This document shows positions 38,921-54,100 of a DNA stretch of 64,000 bases, piece by piece. The notes beneath the pieces were generated by a model, which had not been told where the DNA came from, did no database searches, and worked only from the letters and a program-made list of their open reading frames with translations. The DNA is taken from NCBI GenBank assembly GCA_026874595.1, contig CM049316.1, positions 52,027,676 to 52,091,675 on the forward strand. Reading direction: 5' to 3'. The translations under genes were made by a program, and so were the position numbers. The first letter of the stretch is position 1; the number at the start of each line of letters is the position of its first letter. This DNA comes from Sipunculus nudus. Taxonomy: Eukaryota; Annelida; Sipuncula; Golfingiida; Sipunculidae.

Positions 38921-41529
38921 GTATGACAGTACACAGCTTCATTTGGTCTGTATGAGAGTATTCAGCTTCATTTTATTTGTATCGCAGTACACGGCTTTAT
39001 TTGGTTTATATGACAGTACTCACCTTCATTTGGTCTGTATGTGGGTATTCAGCTTCATTTTATTTGCATCACAGTACACGGCTTCATTTGGTTTGTATGT
39101 CAGTACACAGCTTCATTTGGTCTGTATGAGAGTATTCAGCTTCATTTTATTTGTATCACAGTACACGGCTTCATTTGGTTTGTATGACAGTACACAGCTT
39201 CATTTGGTCTGTATGAGAGTACTCAGCTTCATTTTCTTTGTATCACAGTACACGGCTTCATTTGGTTTGTATGACAGTACACAGCTTCATTTGGTCTGTA
39301 TGAGAGTACTCAGCTTCATTTTATTTGTATCACAGTACACGGCTTTATTTGGTTTATATGACAGTACTCAGCTTCATTTGGTTCGTATGAGAGTACTCAG
39401 CTTCATTTTATTTGTATCACAGTACACGGCTTCATTTGGTTTGTATGACAGTACACAGCTTCATTTGGTCTGTATGAGAGTATTCAGCTTCATTTTATTT
39501 GTATCACAGTACACGGCTTTATTTGGTTTATATGACAGTACACAGCTTCATTTGGTCTGTATGAGAGTATTCAGCTTCATTTTATTTGTATCACAGTACA
39601 CGGCTTCATTTGGTTTGTATGACAGTACACAGCTTCATTTGGTCTGTATGAGAGTATTCAGCTTCATTTTATTTGTATCACAGTACACGGCTTCATTTGG
39701 TTTGTATGACAGTACACAGCTTCATTTGGTCTGTATGAGAGTATTCAGCTTCATTTTATTTGTATCACAGTACACGGCTTCATTTGGTTTGTATGACAGT
39801 ACTCAGCTTCATTTGGTCTGTATGAGAGTACTCAGCTTCATTTTTTTGTATCACAGTACACGGCTTCATTTGGTTTGTATGACAGTACACGGCTTCATTT
39901 GGTCTGTATGAGAGTATTCAGCTTCATTTTATTTGTATCACAGTACACGGCTTCATTTGGTTTGTATGACAGTACACAGCTTCATTTGGTCTGTATGAGA
40001 GTATTCAGCTTCATTTTATTTGTATCACAGTACACGGCTTCATTTGGTTTGTATGACAGTACACAGCTTCATTTGGTTTGTATGTGGGTATTCAGCTTCA
40101 TTTTATTTGTATCACAGTACACGGCTTTATTTGGTTTGTATGACAGTACTCAGCTTCATTTGGTCTGTATGAGAGTACTCAGCTTCATTTTATTTGTATC
40201 ACAGTACACGGCTTCATTTGGTTTGTATGACAGTACACAGCTTCATTTGGTCTGTATGAGAGTATTCAGCTTCATTTTATTTGTATCACAGTACACGGCT
40301 TCATTTGGTTTATATGACAGTACTCAGCTTCATTTGGTCTGTATGAGAGTATTCAGCTTCATTTTATTTGTATCACAGTACACGGCTTTATTTGGTTTGT
40401 ATGACAGTACTCAACTTCATTTGGTCTGTATGAGAGTATTCAGCTTCATTTTATTTGTATCACAGTACACGGCTTCATTTGGTTTGTATGACAGTACACA
40501 GCTTCATTTGGTCTGTATGAGAGTATTCAGCTTCATTTTATTTGTATCACAGTATACGGCTTCATTTGGTTTATATGACAGTACTCAGCTTCATTTGGTC
40601 TGTATGAGAGTATTCAGCTTCATTTTCTTTGTATCACAGTACACGGCTTTATTTGGTTGATATGACAGTACTCAGCTTCATTTGGTCTGTATGAGAGTAT
40701 TCAGCTTCATTTTATTTGTATCACAGTACACGGCTTCATTTGGTTTGTATGACAGTACTCAGCTTCATTTGGTCTGTATGAGAGTAATCAGCTTCATTTG
40801 GTTTGTATGAGAGTACTCAGCTTCATTTTATTTGTATCACAATACACGGCTTCATTTGGTTTGTATGACAGTACACAGCTTCATTTGGTCTGTATGAGAG
40901 TATTCAGCTTCATTTTATTTGTTTCACAGTACACGGCTTTATTTGGTTTGTATGACAGTACTCAGCTTCATTTGGTTCGTATGAGAGTACTCAGCTTTAT
41001 TTTATTTGTATCACAGTACACGGCTTCATTTGGTTTGTATGACAGTACACAGCTTCATTTGGTCTGTATGAGAGTATTCAGCTTCATTTTATTTGTATCA
41101 CAATACACGGCTTCATTTGGTTTGTATGACAGTACACAGCTTCATTTGGTCTGTATGAGAGTATTCAGCTTCATTTTATTTGTATCACAGTACACGGCTT
41201 TTTTTGGTTTGTATGACAATACTCAGCTTCATTTGGTCTGTATGAGAGTACTCAGCTTCATTTTATTTGTATCACAGTACACGGCTTCATTTCGTTTGTA
41301 TGACAGTACACAGCTTCATTTGGTCTGTATGAGAGTATTCAGCTTCATTTTATTTGTATCACAGTACACGGCTTTATTTGGTTTATATGACAGTACTCAC
41401 CTTCATTTGGTCTGTATGTGGGTATTCAGCTTCATTTTATTTGTATCACAGTACACGGCTTCATTTGGTTTGTATGACAGTACACAGCTTCATTTGGTCT
41501 GTATGAGAGTATTCAGCTTCATTTGGTCT
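38921..41529 (+). repeat. Trimeric segment right of diverged block 3
   Basis: Corresponds to 25100-27708 at offset 13,821 and to 55498-58106 at offset 16,577. At 40659 and 57236 the sequence is GGTTGATATG; the homologous site near 26838 has GGTTTATATG. These two copies are therefore closer to each other than either is to the 25-27 kb copy. Confidence 0.85.
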
Positions 41530-44500
41530 GTATGAGAGTATTCAGCTTCATTTTATTTGTATCACAGTACACGGCTTTATTTGGTTTATATGACAGTACT
41601 CAGTTTCATTTGGTCTGTATGAGAGTATTCAGCTTCATTTTATTTGTATCACAGTACACGGCTTCATTTGGTTTATATGACAGTACTCAGCTTCATTTGG
41701 TCTGTATGAGAGTACTCAGCTTCATTTTATTTGTATCACAGTACACGGCTTCATTTGGTTTGTATGACAGTACTCAGCTTCATTTGGTCTGTATGAGAGT
41801 ATTCAGCTTCATTTTATTTGTATCACAGTACACGGCTTCATTTGGTTTGTATGACAGTACACAGCTTCATTTGGTCTGTATTAGAGTACTCAGCTTCATT
41901 TTATTTTTATCACAGTTCACGGCTTCATTTGGTTTGTATGACAGAACACAGCTCCATTTGGTCTGTAAGAGAGTACTCAGCTTCATTTTATTTGTATCAC
42001 AGTACACGGCATCATTTGGTTTGTATGACAGTACACAGCTTCATTTGGTCTGTATGAGAGTATTCAGCTTCATTTGGTCTGTATGAGAGTATTCAGCTTC
42101 ATTTTATTTGTATCACAGTACACGGCTTCATTTGGTTTATATGACAGTACTCAGCTTCATTTGGTCTGTATGAGAGTATTCAGCTTCATTTTATTTGTAT
42201 CACAGTACACGGCTTTATTTGATTTAAATGACAGTACTCACCTTCATTTGGTCTGTATGTGGGTATTCAGCTTCATTTTATTTGTATCACAGTACACGGC
42301 TTCATTTGGTTTGTATGACAGTACACAGCTTCATTTGGTCTGTATGAGAGTATTCAGCTTCATTTTATTTGTATCACAGTACACGGCTTCATTTGGTTTG
42401 TATGACAGTACACAGCTTCATTTGGTCTGTATGAGAGTATTCAGCTTCATTTTATTTGTATCACAGTACACGGCTTCATTTGGTTTTATGACAGTACACA
42501 GCTTCATTTGGTCTGTATGAGAGTACTCAGCTTCATTTTATTTTTATCACAGTACACGGCTTCATTTGGTTTGTATGACAGTACACAGCTTCATTTGGTC
42601 TGTATGAGAGTACTCAGCTTCATTTTATTTGTATCACAGTATACGGCTTTATTTGGTTTATATGACAGTACTCAGCTTCATTTGGTTCGTATGAGAGTAC
42701 TCAGCTTCATTTTATTTGTATCACAGTACACGGCTTCATTTGGTTTGTATGACAGTACTCAGCTTCATTTGGTCTGTATGAGAGTACTCAGCTTCATTTT
42801 TTTGTATCACAGTACACGGCTTCATTTGGTTTGTATGACAGTACACGGCTTCATTTGGTCTGTATGAGAGTATTCAGCTTCATTTTATTTGTATCACAGT
42901 ACACGGCTTCATTTGGTTTGTATGACAGTACACAGCTTCATTTGGTCTGTATGAGAGTATTCAGCTTCATTTTATTTGTATCACAGTACACGGCTTCATT
43001 TGGTTTGTATGACAGTACACAGCTTCATTTGGTTTGTATGTGGGTATTCAGCTTCATTTTATTTGTATCACAGTACACGGCTTTATTTGGTTTGTATGAC
43101 AGTACTCAGCTTCATTTGGTCTGTATGAGAGTACTCAGCTTCATTTTATTTGTATCACAGTACACGGCTTCATTTGGTTTGTATGACAGTACACAGCTTC
43201 ATTTGGTCTGTATGAGAGTATTCAGCTTCATTTTATTTGTATCACAGTACACGGCTTCATTTGGTTTATATGACAGTACTCAGCTTCATTTGGTCTGTAT
43301 GAGAGTATTCAGCTTCATTTTATTTGTATCACAGTACACGGCTTTATTTGGTTTGTATGACAGTACTCAACTTCATTTGGTCTGTATGAGAGTATTCAGC
43401 TTCATTTTATTTGTATCACAGTACACGGCTTCATTTGGTTTGTATGACAGTACACAGCTTCATTTGGTCTGTATGAGAGTATTCAGCTTCATTTTATTTG
43501 TATCACAGTATACGGCTTCATTTGGTTTATATGACAGTACTCAGCTTCATTTGGTCTGTATGAGAGTATTCAGCTTCATTTTCTTTGTATCACAGTACAC
43601 GGCTTTATTTGGTTTATATGACAGTACTCAGCTTCATTTGGTCTGTATGAGAATATTCAGCTTCATTTTATTTGTATCACAGTACACGGCTTCATTTGGT
43701 TTGTATGACAGTACTCAGCTTCATTTGGTCTGTATGAGAGTAATCAGCTTCATTTGGTTTGTATGAGAGTACTCAGCTTCATTTTATTTGTATCACAATA
43801 CACGGCTTCATTTGGTTTGCATGACAGTACACAGCTTCATTTGGTCTGTATGAGAGTATTCAGCTTCATTTTATTTGTTTCACAGTACACGGCTTTATTT
43901 GGTTTGTATGACAGTACTCAGCTTCATTTGGTTCGTATGAGAGTACTCAGCTTTATTTTATTTGTATCACAGTACACGGCTTCATTTGGTTTGTATGACA
44001 GTACACAGCTTCATTTGGTCTGTATGAGAGTATTCAGCTTCATTTTATTTGTATCACAATACACGGCTTCATTTGGTTTGTATGACAGTACACAGCTTCA
44101 TTTGGTCTGTATGAGAGTATTCAGCTTCATTTTATTTGTATCACAGTACACGGCTTTTTTTGGTTTGTATGACAATACTCAGCTTCATTTGGTCTGTATG
44201 AGAGTACTCAGCTTCATTTTATTTGTATCACAGTACACGGCTTCATTTCGTTTGTATGACAGTACACAGCTTCATTTGGTCTGTATGAGAGTATTCAGCT
44301 TCATTTTATTTGTATCACAGTACACGGCTTTATTTGGTTTATATGACAGTACTCACCTTCATTTGGTCTGTATGTGGGTATTCAGCTTCATTTTATTTGT
44401 ATCACAGTACACGGCTTCATTTGGTTTGTATGACAGTACACAGCTTCATTTGGTCTGTATGAGAGTATTCAGCTTCATTTTATTTGTATCACAGTACACG

Positions 44501-45267
44501 GCTTCATTTGGTTTTATGACAGTACACAGCTTCATTTGGTCTGTATGAGAGTACTCAGCTTCATTTTATTTTTATCACAGTACACGGCTTCATTTGGTTT
44601 GTATGACAGTACACAGCTTCATTTGGTCTGTATGAGAGTACTCAGCTTCATTTTATTTGTATCACAGTACACGGCTTTATTTGGTTTATATGACAGTACT
44701 CAGCTTCATTTGGTTCGTATTTGAGTACTCAGCTTTATTTTATTTGTATCACAGTACACGGCTTCATTTGGTTTGTATGACAGTACACAGCTTCATTTGG
44801 TCTGTATGAGAGTATTCAGCTTCATTTTATTTGTATCACAGTACACGGCTTCATTTGGTTTATATGACAGTACTCAGATTCATTTGGTCTGTATGAGAGT
44901 ATTCAGCTTCATTTTATTTGTATCACAGTACACGGCTTTATTTGGATTATATGACAGTACTCAGCTTCATTTGGTCTGTATGAGAGTATTCAGCTTCATT
45001 TTATTTGTATCACAGTACACGGCTTCATTTGGTTTATATGACAGTACTCAGCTTCATTTGGTTTGTATGAGAGTACTCAGCTTCATTTGGTTTGTATGAG
45101 AGTACTCAGCTTCATTTTATTTGTATCACAATAGACGGCTTCATTTGGTTTGTATGACAGTACACAGCTTCATTTGGTCTGTATGAGAGTATTCACCTTC
45201 ATTTTATTTGTATCACAGTACACGGCTTCATTTGGTTTGTATGAGAGTACTCAGCTTCATTTGGTCT

Positions 45268-45381
45268 GTATGAGAGTACTCAGCTTCATTTTTTTGTATC
45301 ACAGTACACGGCTTCATTTGGTTTGTATGACTATACACAGCTTCATTTGGTCTGTATGAGAGTACTCAGCTTCATTTTTTT
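45268..45381 (+). repeat. GACTATACAC marker module, copy 7
   Basis: 12,519 bp downstream of copy 6, with CAATAGACGG retained upstream near 45130. Confidence 0.9.
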
Positions 45382-47091
45382 GTATCACAGTACACGGCTT
45401 CATTTGGTTTGTATGACAGTACACAGCTTCATTTGGTCTGTATGAGAGTATTCAGCTTCATTTTATTTGTATCACAGTACACGGCTTCATTTGATTTGTA
45501 TGACAGTACACAGCTTCATTTGGTCTGTATGAGAGTATTCAGCTCCATTTTATTTGTATCACAGTACACGGCTTCATTTGGTTTGTATGACAGTACACAG
45601 CTTCATTTGGTCTGTATGTGGGTATTCAGCTTCATTTTATTTGTATCACAGTACACGGCTTTATTTGGTTTGTATGACAGTACTCAGCTTCATTTGGTCT
45701 GTATGAGAGTACTCAGCTTCATTTTATTTGTATCACAGTACACGGCTTTATTTGGTTTATATGACAGTACTCAGTTTCATTTGGTCTGTATGAGAGTATT
45801 CAGCTTCATTTTATTTGTATCACAGTACACGGCTTTATTTGGTTTATATGACAGTACTCAGTTTCATTTGGTCTGTATGAGAGTATTCAGCTTCATTTTA
45901 TTTGTATCACAGTACACGGCTTCATTTGGTTTATATGACAGTACTCAGCTTCATTTGGTCTATATGAGAGTACTCAGCTTCATTTTATTTGTATCACAGT
46001 ACACGGCTTCATTTGGTTTGTATGACAGTACTCAGCTTCATTTGGTCTGTATGAGAGTATTCAGCTTCATTTTATTTGTATCACAGTACACGGCTTCATT
46101 TGGTTTGTATGACAGTACACAGCTTCATTTGGTCTGTATTAGAGTACTCAGCTTCATTTTATTTTTATCACAGTTCACGGCTTCATTTGGTTTGTATGAC
46201 AGAACACAGCTCCATTTGGTCTGTAAGAGAGTACTCAGCTTCATTTTATTTGTATCACAGTACACGGCATCATTTGGTTTGTATGACAGTACACAGCTTC
46301 ATTTGGTCTGTATGAGAGTATTCAGCTTCATTTGGTCTGTATGAGAGTATTCAGCTTCATTTTATTTGTATCACAGTACACGGCTTCATTTGGTTTATAT
46401 GACAGTACTCAGCTTCATTTGGTCTGTATGAGAGTATTCAGCTTCATTTTATTTGTATCACAGTACACGGCTTTATTTGATTTAAATGACAGTACTCACC
46501 TTCATTTGGTCTGTATGTGGGTATTCAGCTTCATTTTATTTGTATCACAGTACACGGCTTCATTTGGTTTGTATGACAGTACACAGCTTCATTTGGTCTG
46601 TATGAGAGTATTCAGCTTCATTTTATTTGTATCACAGTACACGGCTTCATTTGGTTTGTATGACAGTACACAGCTTCATTTGGTCTGTATGAGAGTATTC
46701 AGCTTCATTTTATTTGTATCACAGTACACGGCTTCATTTGGTTTTATGACAGTACACAGCTTCATTTGGTCTGTATGAGAGTACTCAGCTTCATTTTATT
46801 TTTATCACAGTACACGGCTTCATTTGGTTTGTATGACAGTACACAGCTTCATTTGGTCTGTATGAGAGTACTCAGCTTCATTTTATTTGTATCACAGTAT
46901 ACGGCTTTATTTGGTTTATATGACAGTACTCAGCTTCATTTGGTTCGTATGAGAGTACTCAGCTTTATTTTATTTGTATCACAGTACACGGCTTCATTTG
47001 GTTTGTATGACAGTACACAGCTTCATTTGGTCTGTATGAGAGTATTCAGCTTCATTTTATTTGTATCACAGTACACGACTTCATTTGGTTT

Positions 47092-50000
47092 GTATGACAG
47101 TACACAGCTTCATTTGGTCTGTATGAGAGTATTCAGCTTCATTTTATTTGTATCACAGTACACGGCTTCATTTGATTTGTATGACAGTACACAGCTTCAT
47201 TTGGTCTGTATGAGAGTATTCAGCTCCATTTTATTTGTATCACAGTACACGGCTTCATTTGGTTTGTATGACAGTACACAGCTTCATTTGGTCTGTATGT
47301 GGGTATTCAGCTTCATTTTATTTGTATCACAGTACACGGCTTTATTTGGTTTGTATGACAGTACTCAGCTTCATTTGGTCTGTATGAGAGTACTCAGCTT
47401 CATTTTATTTGTATCACAGTACACGGCTTTATTTGGTTTATATGACAGTACTCAGTTTCATTTGGTCTGTATGAGAGTATTCAGCTTCATTTTATTTGTA
47501 TCACAGTACACGGCTTTATTTGGTTTATATGACAGTACTCAGTTTCATTTGGTCTGTATGAGAGTATTCAGCTTCATTTTATTTGTATCACAGTACACGG
47601 CTTCATTTGGTTTATATGACAGTACTCAGCTTCATTTGGTCTGTATGAGAGTACTCAGCTTCATTTTATTTGTATCACAGTACACGGCTTCATTTGGTTT
47701 GTATGACAGTACTCAGCTTCATTTGGTCTGTATGAGAGTATTCATCTTCATTTTATTTGTATCACAGTACACGGCTTCATTTGGTTTGTATGACAGTACA
47801 CAGCTTCATTTGGTCTGTATAAGAGTACTCAGCTTCATTTTATTTTTATCACAGTTCACGGCTTCATTTGGTTTGTATGACAGAACACAGCTCCATTTGG
47901 TCTGTAAGAGAGTACTCAGCTTCATTTTATTTGTATCACAGTACACGGCTTCATTTGGTTTGTATGACAGTACACAGCTTCATTTGGTCTGTATGAGAGT
48001 ATTCAGCTTCATTTGGTCTGTATGAGAGTATTCAGCTTCATTTTATTTGTATCACAGTACACGGCTTCATTTGGTTTATATGACAGTACTCAGCTTCATT
48101 TGGTCTGTATGAGAGTATTCAGCTTCATTTTATTTGTATCACAGTACACGGCTTTATTTGGTTTGTATGACAGTACTCAACTTCATTTGGTCTGTATGAG
48201 AGTATTCAGCTTCATTTTATTTGTATCACAGTACACGGCTTCATTTGGTTTGTATGACAGTACACAGCTTCATTTGGTCTGTATGAGAGTATTCAGCTTC
48301 ATTTTATTTGTATCACAGTACACGGCTTCATTTGGTTTATATGACAGTACTCAGCTTCATTTGGTCTGTATGAGAGTATTCAGCTTCATTTTATTTGTAT
48401 CACAGTACACGGCTTTATTTGGTTTATATGACAGTACACAGCTTCATTTGGTCTGTATGAGAGTATTCAGCTTCATTTTATTTGTATCACAGTACACGGC
48501 TTCATTTGGTTTATATGACAGTACTCAGCTTCATTTGGTCTGTATGAGAGTAATCAGCTTCATTTGGTTTGTATGAGAGTACTCAGCTTCATTTTATTTG
48601 TATCACAATACACGGCTTCATTTGGTTTGTATGACAGTACACAGCTTCATTTGGTCTGTATGAGAGTATTCAGCTTCATTTTATTTGTTTCACAGTACAC
48701 GGCTTTATTTGGTTTGTATGACAGTACTCAGCTTCATTTGGTTCGTATGAGAGTACTCAGCTTTATTTTATTTGTATCACAGTACACGGCTTCATTTGGT
48801 TTGTATGACAGTACACAGCTTCATTTGGTCTGTATGAGAGTATTCAGCTTCATTTTATTTGTATCACAATACACGGCTTCATATGGTTTGTATGACAGTA
48901 CACAGCTTCATTTGGTCTGTATGAGAGTATTCAGCTTCATTTTATTTGTATCACAGTACACGGCTTTTTTTGGTTTGTATGACAGCACTCAGCTTCATTT
49001 GGTCTGTATGAGAGTACTCAGCTTCATTTTATTTGTATCACAGTACACGGCTTCATTTCGTTTGTATGACAGTACACAGCTTCATTTGGTCTGTATGAGA
49101 GTATTCAGCTTCATTTTATTTGTATCACAGTACACGGCTTTATTTGGTTTATATGACAGTACTCACCTTCATTTGGTCTGTATGTGGGTATTCAGCTTCA
49201 TTTTATTTGTATCACAGTACACGGCTTCATTTGGTTTGTATGACAGTACACAGCTTCATTTGGTCTGTATGAGAGTATTCAGCTTCATTTTCTTTGTATC
49301 ACAGTACACGGCTTCATTTGGTTTGTATGACAGTACACAGCTTCATTTGGTCTGTATGAGAGTACTCAGCTTCATTTTATTTTTATCACAGTACACGGCT
49401 TTATTTGGTTTGCATGACAGTACACAGCTTCATTTGGTCTGTATGAGAGTACTCAGCTTCATTTTATTTGTATCACAGTACACGGCTTTATTTTTTTTTA
49501 TATGACAGTACTCAGCTTCATTTGGTTCGTATGAGAGTACTCAGCTTTATTTTATTTGTATCACAGTACACGGCTTCATTTGGTTTGTATGACAGTACAC
49601 AGCTTCATTTGGTCTGTATGAGAGTATTCAGCTTCATTTTATTTGTATCACAGTACACGGCTTCATTTGGTTTATATGACAGTACTCAGATTCATTTGGT
49701 CTGTATGAGAGTATTCAGCTTCATTTTATTTGTATCACAGTACACGGCTTTATTTGGATTATATGACAGTACTCAGCTTCATTTGGTCTGTATGAGAGTA
49801 TTCAGCTTCATTTTATTTGTATCACAGTACACGGCTTTATTTGGTTTGTATGACAGTACTCAGCTTCATTTGGTCTGTATGAGAGTATTCAGCTTCATTT
49901 TATTTGTATCACAGTACACGGCTTCATTTGGTTTGTATGACAGTACACAGCTTCATTTGGTCTGTATGAGAGTATTCAGCTTCATTTTATTTGTATCACA

Positions 50001-51149
50001 GTACACGGCTTCATTTGGTTTATATGACATTACTCAGCTTCATTTGGTCTGTATGAGAGTATTCAGCTTCATTTTATTTGTATCACAGTACACAGCTTCA
50101 TTTGGTTTGTATGACAGTACTCAGCTTCATTTGGTTTGTATGAGAGTACTCAGCTCCATTTGGTTTGTATGAGAGTACTCAGCTTAATTTGGTTTGTATG
50201 AGAGTACTCAGCTTCATTTTATTTGTATCACAGTACACGGCTTCATTTGGTTTGTATGACATTACTCAGCTTCATTTGGTTTGTATGAGAGTACTCAGCT
50301 TCATTTTATTTGTATCACAGTACACGGCTTCATTTGGTTTGTATGACAGTACTCAGCTTCATTTGGTTCGTATGAGAGTATTCAGCTTCATTTTTTTGTA
50401 TCACAGTACACGGCTTTATTTGGTTTATATGACAGTACTTAGCTTCATTTGGTTTGTATGAAAGTACTCAGCTTCATTTTATTTGTATCACAGTACACGG
50501 CTTCATTTGGTTTGTATGACAGTGCTCAGCTTCATTTGGTGTGTATGAGAGTACTCAGCTTCATTTTATTTGTATCACAGTACACGGCTTCATTTGGTTT
50601 GTATGACAGTACTCAGCTTCATTTGGTCTGTATGTGAGTATTCAGCTTCATTTTATTTGTATCACAGTACACGGCTTTATTTGGTTTATATGACAGTACT
50701 CAGCTTCATTTGGTCTGTATGAGAGTACTCAGCTTCATTTTATTTGTATCACAGTACACGGCTTCATTTGGTTTGTATGACAGTACACAGCTTCATTTGG
50801 TCTGTATGAGAGTATTCAGCTTCATTTTATTTGTATCACAGTACAAGGCTTTATTTGGTTTATATGACAGTACTCGGCTTCATTTGGTCTGTATGAGAGT
50901 ATTCAGCTTCATTTTATTTGTATTACAGTACACGGCTCATTTGGTTTGTATGACAGTACTCAGCTTCATTTGGTCTGTATGGGAGTATTCAGCTTCATTT
51001 TATTTGTATCACAGTACACGGCTCATTTGGTTTGTATGACAGTACTCAGCTTCATTTGGTCTGTATGACAGCACACAACTTCATTTGGTTTGTATGACAG
51101 TACACAGCTTCATTTGGTTTGTATGACAGTACTCAGCTTCATTTGGTTT
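47092..51149 (+). repeat. 4058 bp tandem duplication, copy 1
   Basis: Paired with 51150-55207. The unit is 140 monomers (4060 bp) with one +1 change (the long T run at 49470-49499) and three single-base losses (one seven-T B monomer near 50390 and two GGCTCATTTGG monomers near 50930 and 51020), which accounts exactly for 4058 bp. Both edges fall on monomer boundaries. Confidence 0.9.
51063..51149 (+). repeat. Truncated remnant of the diverged block
   Basis: Only the first three of thirteen diverged monomers are present (51063-51091, 51092-51120, 51121-51149). The next monomer at 51150 is an ordinary A, homologous to 47092. This marks the exchange point of the 4058 bp duplication. Confidence 0.92.
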
Positions 51150-54100
51150 GTATGACAGTACACAGCTTCATTTGGTCTGTATGAGAGTATTCAGCTTCAT
51201 TTTATTTGTATCACAGTACACGGCTTCATTTGATTTGTATGACAGTACACAGCTTCATTTGGTCTGTATGAGAGTATTCAGCTCCATTTTATTTGTATCA
51301 CAGTACACGGCTTCATTTGGTTTGTATGACAGTACACAGCTTCATTTGGTCTGTATGTGGGTATTCAGCTTCATTTTATTTGTATCACAGTACACGGCTT
51401 TATTTGGTTTGTATGACAGTACTCAGCTTCATTTGGTCTGTATGAGAGTACTCAGCTTCATTTTATTTGTATCACAGTACACGGCTTTATTTGGTTTATA
51501 TGACAGTACTCAGTTTCATTTGGTCTGTATGAGAGTATTCAGCTTCATTTTATTTGTATCACAGTACACGGCTTTATTTGGTTTATATGACAGTACTCAG
51601 TTTCATTTGGTCTGTATGAGAGTATTCAGCTTCATTTTATTTGTATCACAGTACACGGCTTCATTTGGTTTATATGACAGTACTCAGCTTCATTTGGTCT
51701 GTATGAGAGTACTCAGCTTCATTTTATTTGTATCACAGTACACGGCTTCATTTGGTTTGTATGACAGTACTCAGCTTCATTTGGTCTGTATGAGAGTATT
51801 CATCTTCATTTTATTTGTATCACAGTACACGGCTTCATTTGGTTTGTATGACAGTACACAGCTTCATTTGGTCTGTATAAGAGTACTCAGCTTCATTTTA
51901 TTTTTATCACAGTTCACGGCTTCATTTGGTTTGTATGACAGAACACAGCTCCATTTGGTCTGTAAGAGAGTACTCAGCTTCATTTTATTTGTATCACAGT
52001 ACACGGCTTCATTTGGTTTGTATGACAGTACACAGCTTCATTTGGTCTGTATGAGAGTATTCAGCTTCATTTGGTCTGTATGAGAGTATTCAGCTTCATT
52101 TTATTTGTATCACAGTACACGGCTTCATTTGGTTTATATGACAGTACTCAGCTTCATTTGGTCTGTATGAGAGTATTCAGCTTCATTTTATTTGTATCAC
52201 AGTACACGGCTTTATTTGGTTTGTATGACAGTACTCAACTTCATTTGGTCTGTATGAGAGTATTCAGCTTCATTTTATTTGTATCACAGTACACGGCTTC
52301 ATTTGGTTTGTATGACAGTACACAGCTTCATTTGGTCTGTATGAGAGTATTCAGCTTCATTTTATTTGTATCACAGTACACGGCTTCATTTGGTTTATAT
52401 GACAGTACTCAGCTTCATTTGGTCTGTATGAGAGTATTCAGCTTCATTTTATTTGTATCACAGTACACGGCTTTATTTGGTTTATATGACAGTACACAGC
52501 TTCATTTGGTCTGTATGAGAGTATTCAGCTTCATTTTATTTGTATCACAGTACACGGCTTCATTTGGTTTATATGACAGTACTCAGCTTCATTTGGTCTG
52601 TATGAGAGTAATCAGCTTCATTTGGTTTGTATGAGAGTACTCAGCTTCATTTTATTTGTATCACAATACACGGCTTCATTTGGTTTGTATGACAGTACAC
52701 AGCTTCATTTGGTCTGTATGAGAGTATTCAGCTTCATTTTATTTGTTTCACAGTACACGGCTTTATTTGGTTTGTATGACAGTACTCAGCTTCATTTGGT
52801 TCGTATGAGAGTACTCAGCTTTATTTTATTTGTATCACAGTACACGGCTTCATTTGGTTTGTATGACAGTACACAGCTTCATTTGGTCTGTATGAGAGTA
52901 TTCAGCTTCATTTTATTTGTATCACAATACACGGCTTCATATGGTTTGTATGACAGTACACAGCTTCATTTGGTCTGTATGAGAGTATTCAGCTTCATTT
53001 TATTTGTATCACAGTACACGGCTTTTTTTGGTTTGTATGACAGCACTCAGCTTCATTTGGTCTGTATGAGAGTACTCAGCTTCATTTTATTTGTATCACA
53101 GTACACGGCTTCATTTCGTTTGTATGACAGTACACAGCTTCATTTGGTCTGTATGAGAGTATTCAGCTTCATTTTATTTGTATCACAGTACACGGCTTTA
53201 TTTGGTTTATATGACAGTACTCACCTTCATTTGGTCTGTATGTGGGTATTCAGCTTCATTTTATTTGTATCACAGTACACGGCTTCATTTGGTTTGTATG
53301 ACAGTACACAGCTTCATTTGGTCTGTATGAGAGTATTCAGCTTCATTTTCTTTGTATCACAGTACACGGCTTCATTTGGTTTGTATGACAGTACACAGCT
53401 TCATTTGGTCTGTATGAGAGTACTCAGCTTCATTTTATTTTTATCACAGTACACGGCTTTATTTGGTTTGCATGACAGTACACAGCTTCATTTGGTCTGT
53501 ATGAGAGTACTCAGCTTCATTTTATTTGTATCACAGTACACGGCTTTATTTTTTTTTATATGACAGTACTCAGCTTCATTTGGTTCGTATGAGAGTACTC
53601 AGCTTTATTTTATTTGTATCACAGTACACGGCTTCATTTGGTTTGTATGACAGTACACAGCTTCATTTGGTCTGTATGAGAGTATTCAGCTTCATTTTAT
53701 TTGTATCACAGTACACGGCTTCATTTGGTTTATATGACAGTACTCAGATTCATTTGGTCTGTATGAGAGTATTCAGCTTCATTTTATTTGTATCACAGTA
53801 CACGGCTTTATTTGGATTATATGACAGTACTCAGCTTCATTTGGTCTGTATGAGAGTATTCAGCTTCATTTTATTTGTATCACAGTACACGGCTTTATTT
53901 GGTTTGTATGACAGTACTCAGCTTCATTTGGTCTGTATGAGAGTATTCAGCTTCATTTTATTTGTATCACAGTACACGGCTTCATTTGGTTTGTATGACA
54001 GTACACAGCTTCATTTGGTCTGTATGAGAGTATTCAGCTTCATTTTATTTGTATCACAGTACACGGCTTCATTTGGTTTATATGACATTACTCAGCTTCA

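Larger units (their letters stand above)
29011..41529 (+). repeat. 12,519 bp duplicated unit, copy 1
   Basis: Every landmark in this segment up to 38630 recurs 12,519 bp downstream with no difference I noticed: 30312 with 42831, 32890 with 45409, 34247 with 46766, 36951 with 49470, 38191 with 50710. The right edge lies inside a chimeric monomer at 41501-41529 that has a B start and an A end (GGTCT), followed by a normal B at 41530. Near 41.5 kb the sequence also jumps past 1302 bp that are present in the related segment around 58.1-59.4 kb. Confidence 0.85.
41530..51149 (+). repeat. 12,519 bp duplicated unit, copy 2 (interrupted at 51149)
   Basis: Copy of 29011-38630. It breaks off after the third monomer of the diverged block. 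The expected continuation (homologous to 38631 onward) is found only after another 4058 bp, at 55208. The missing right part was not lost but displaced by the nested tandem duplication. Confidence 0.85.
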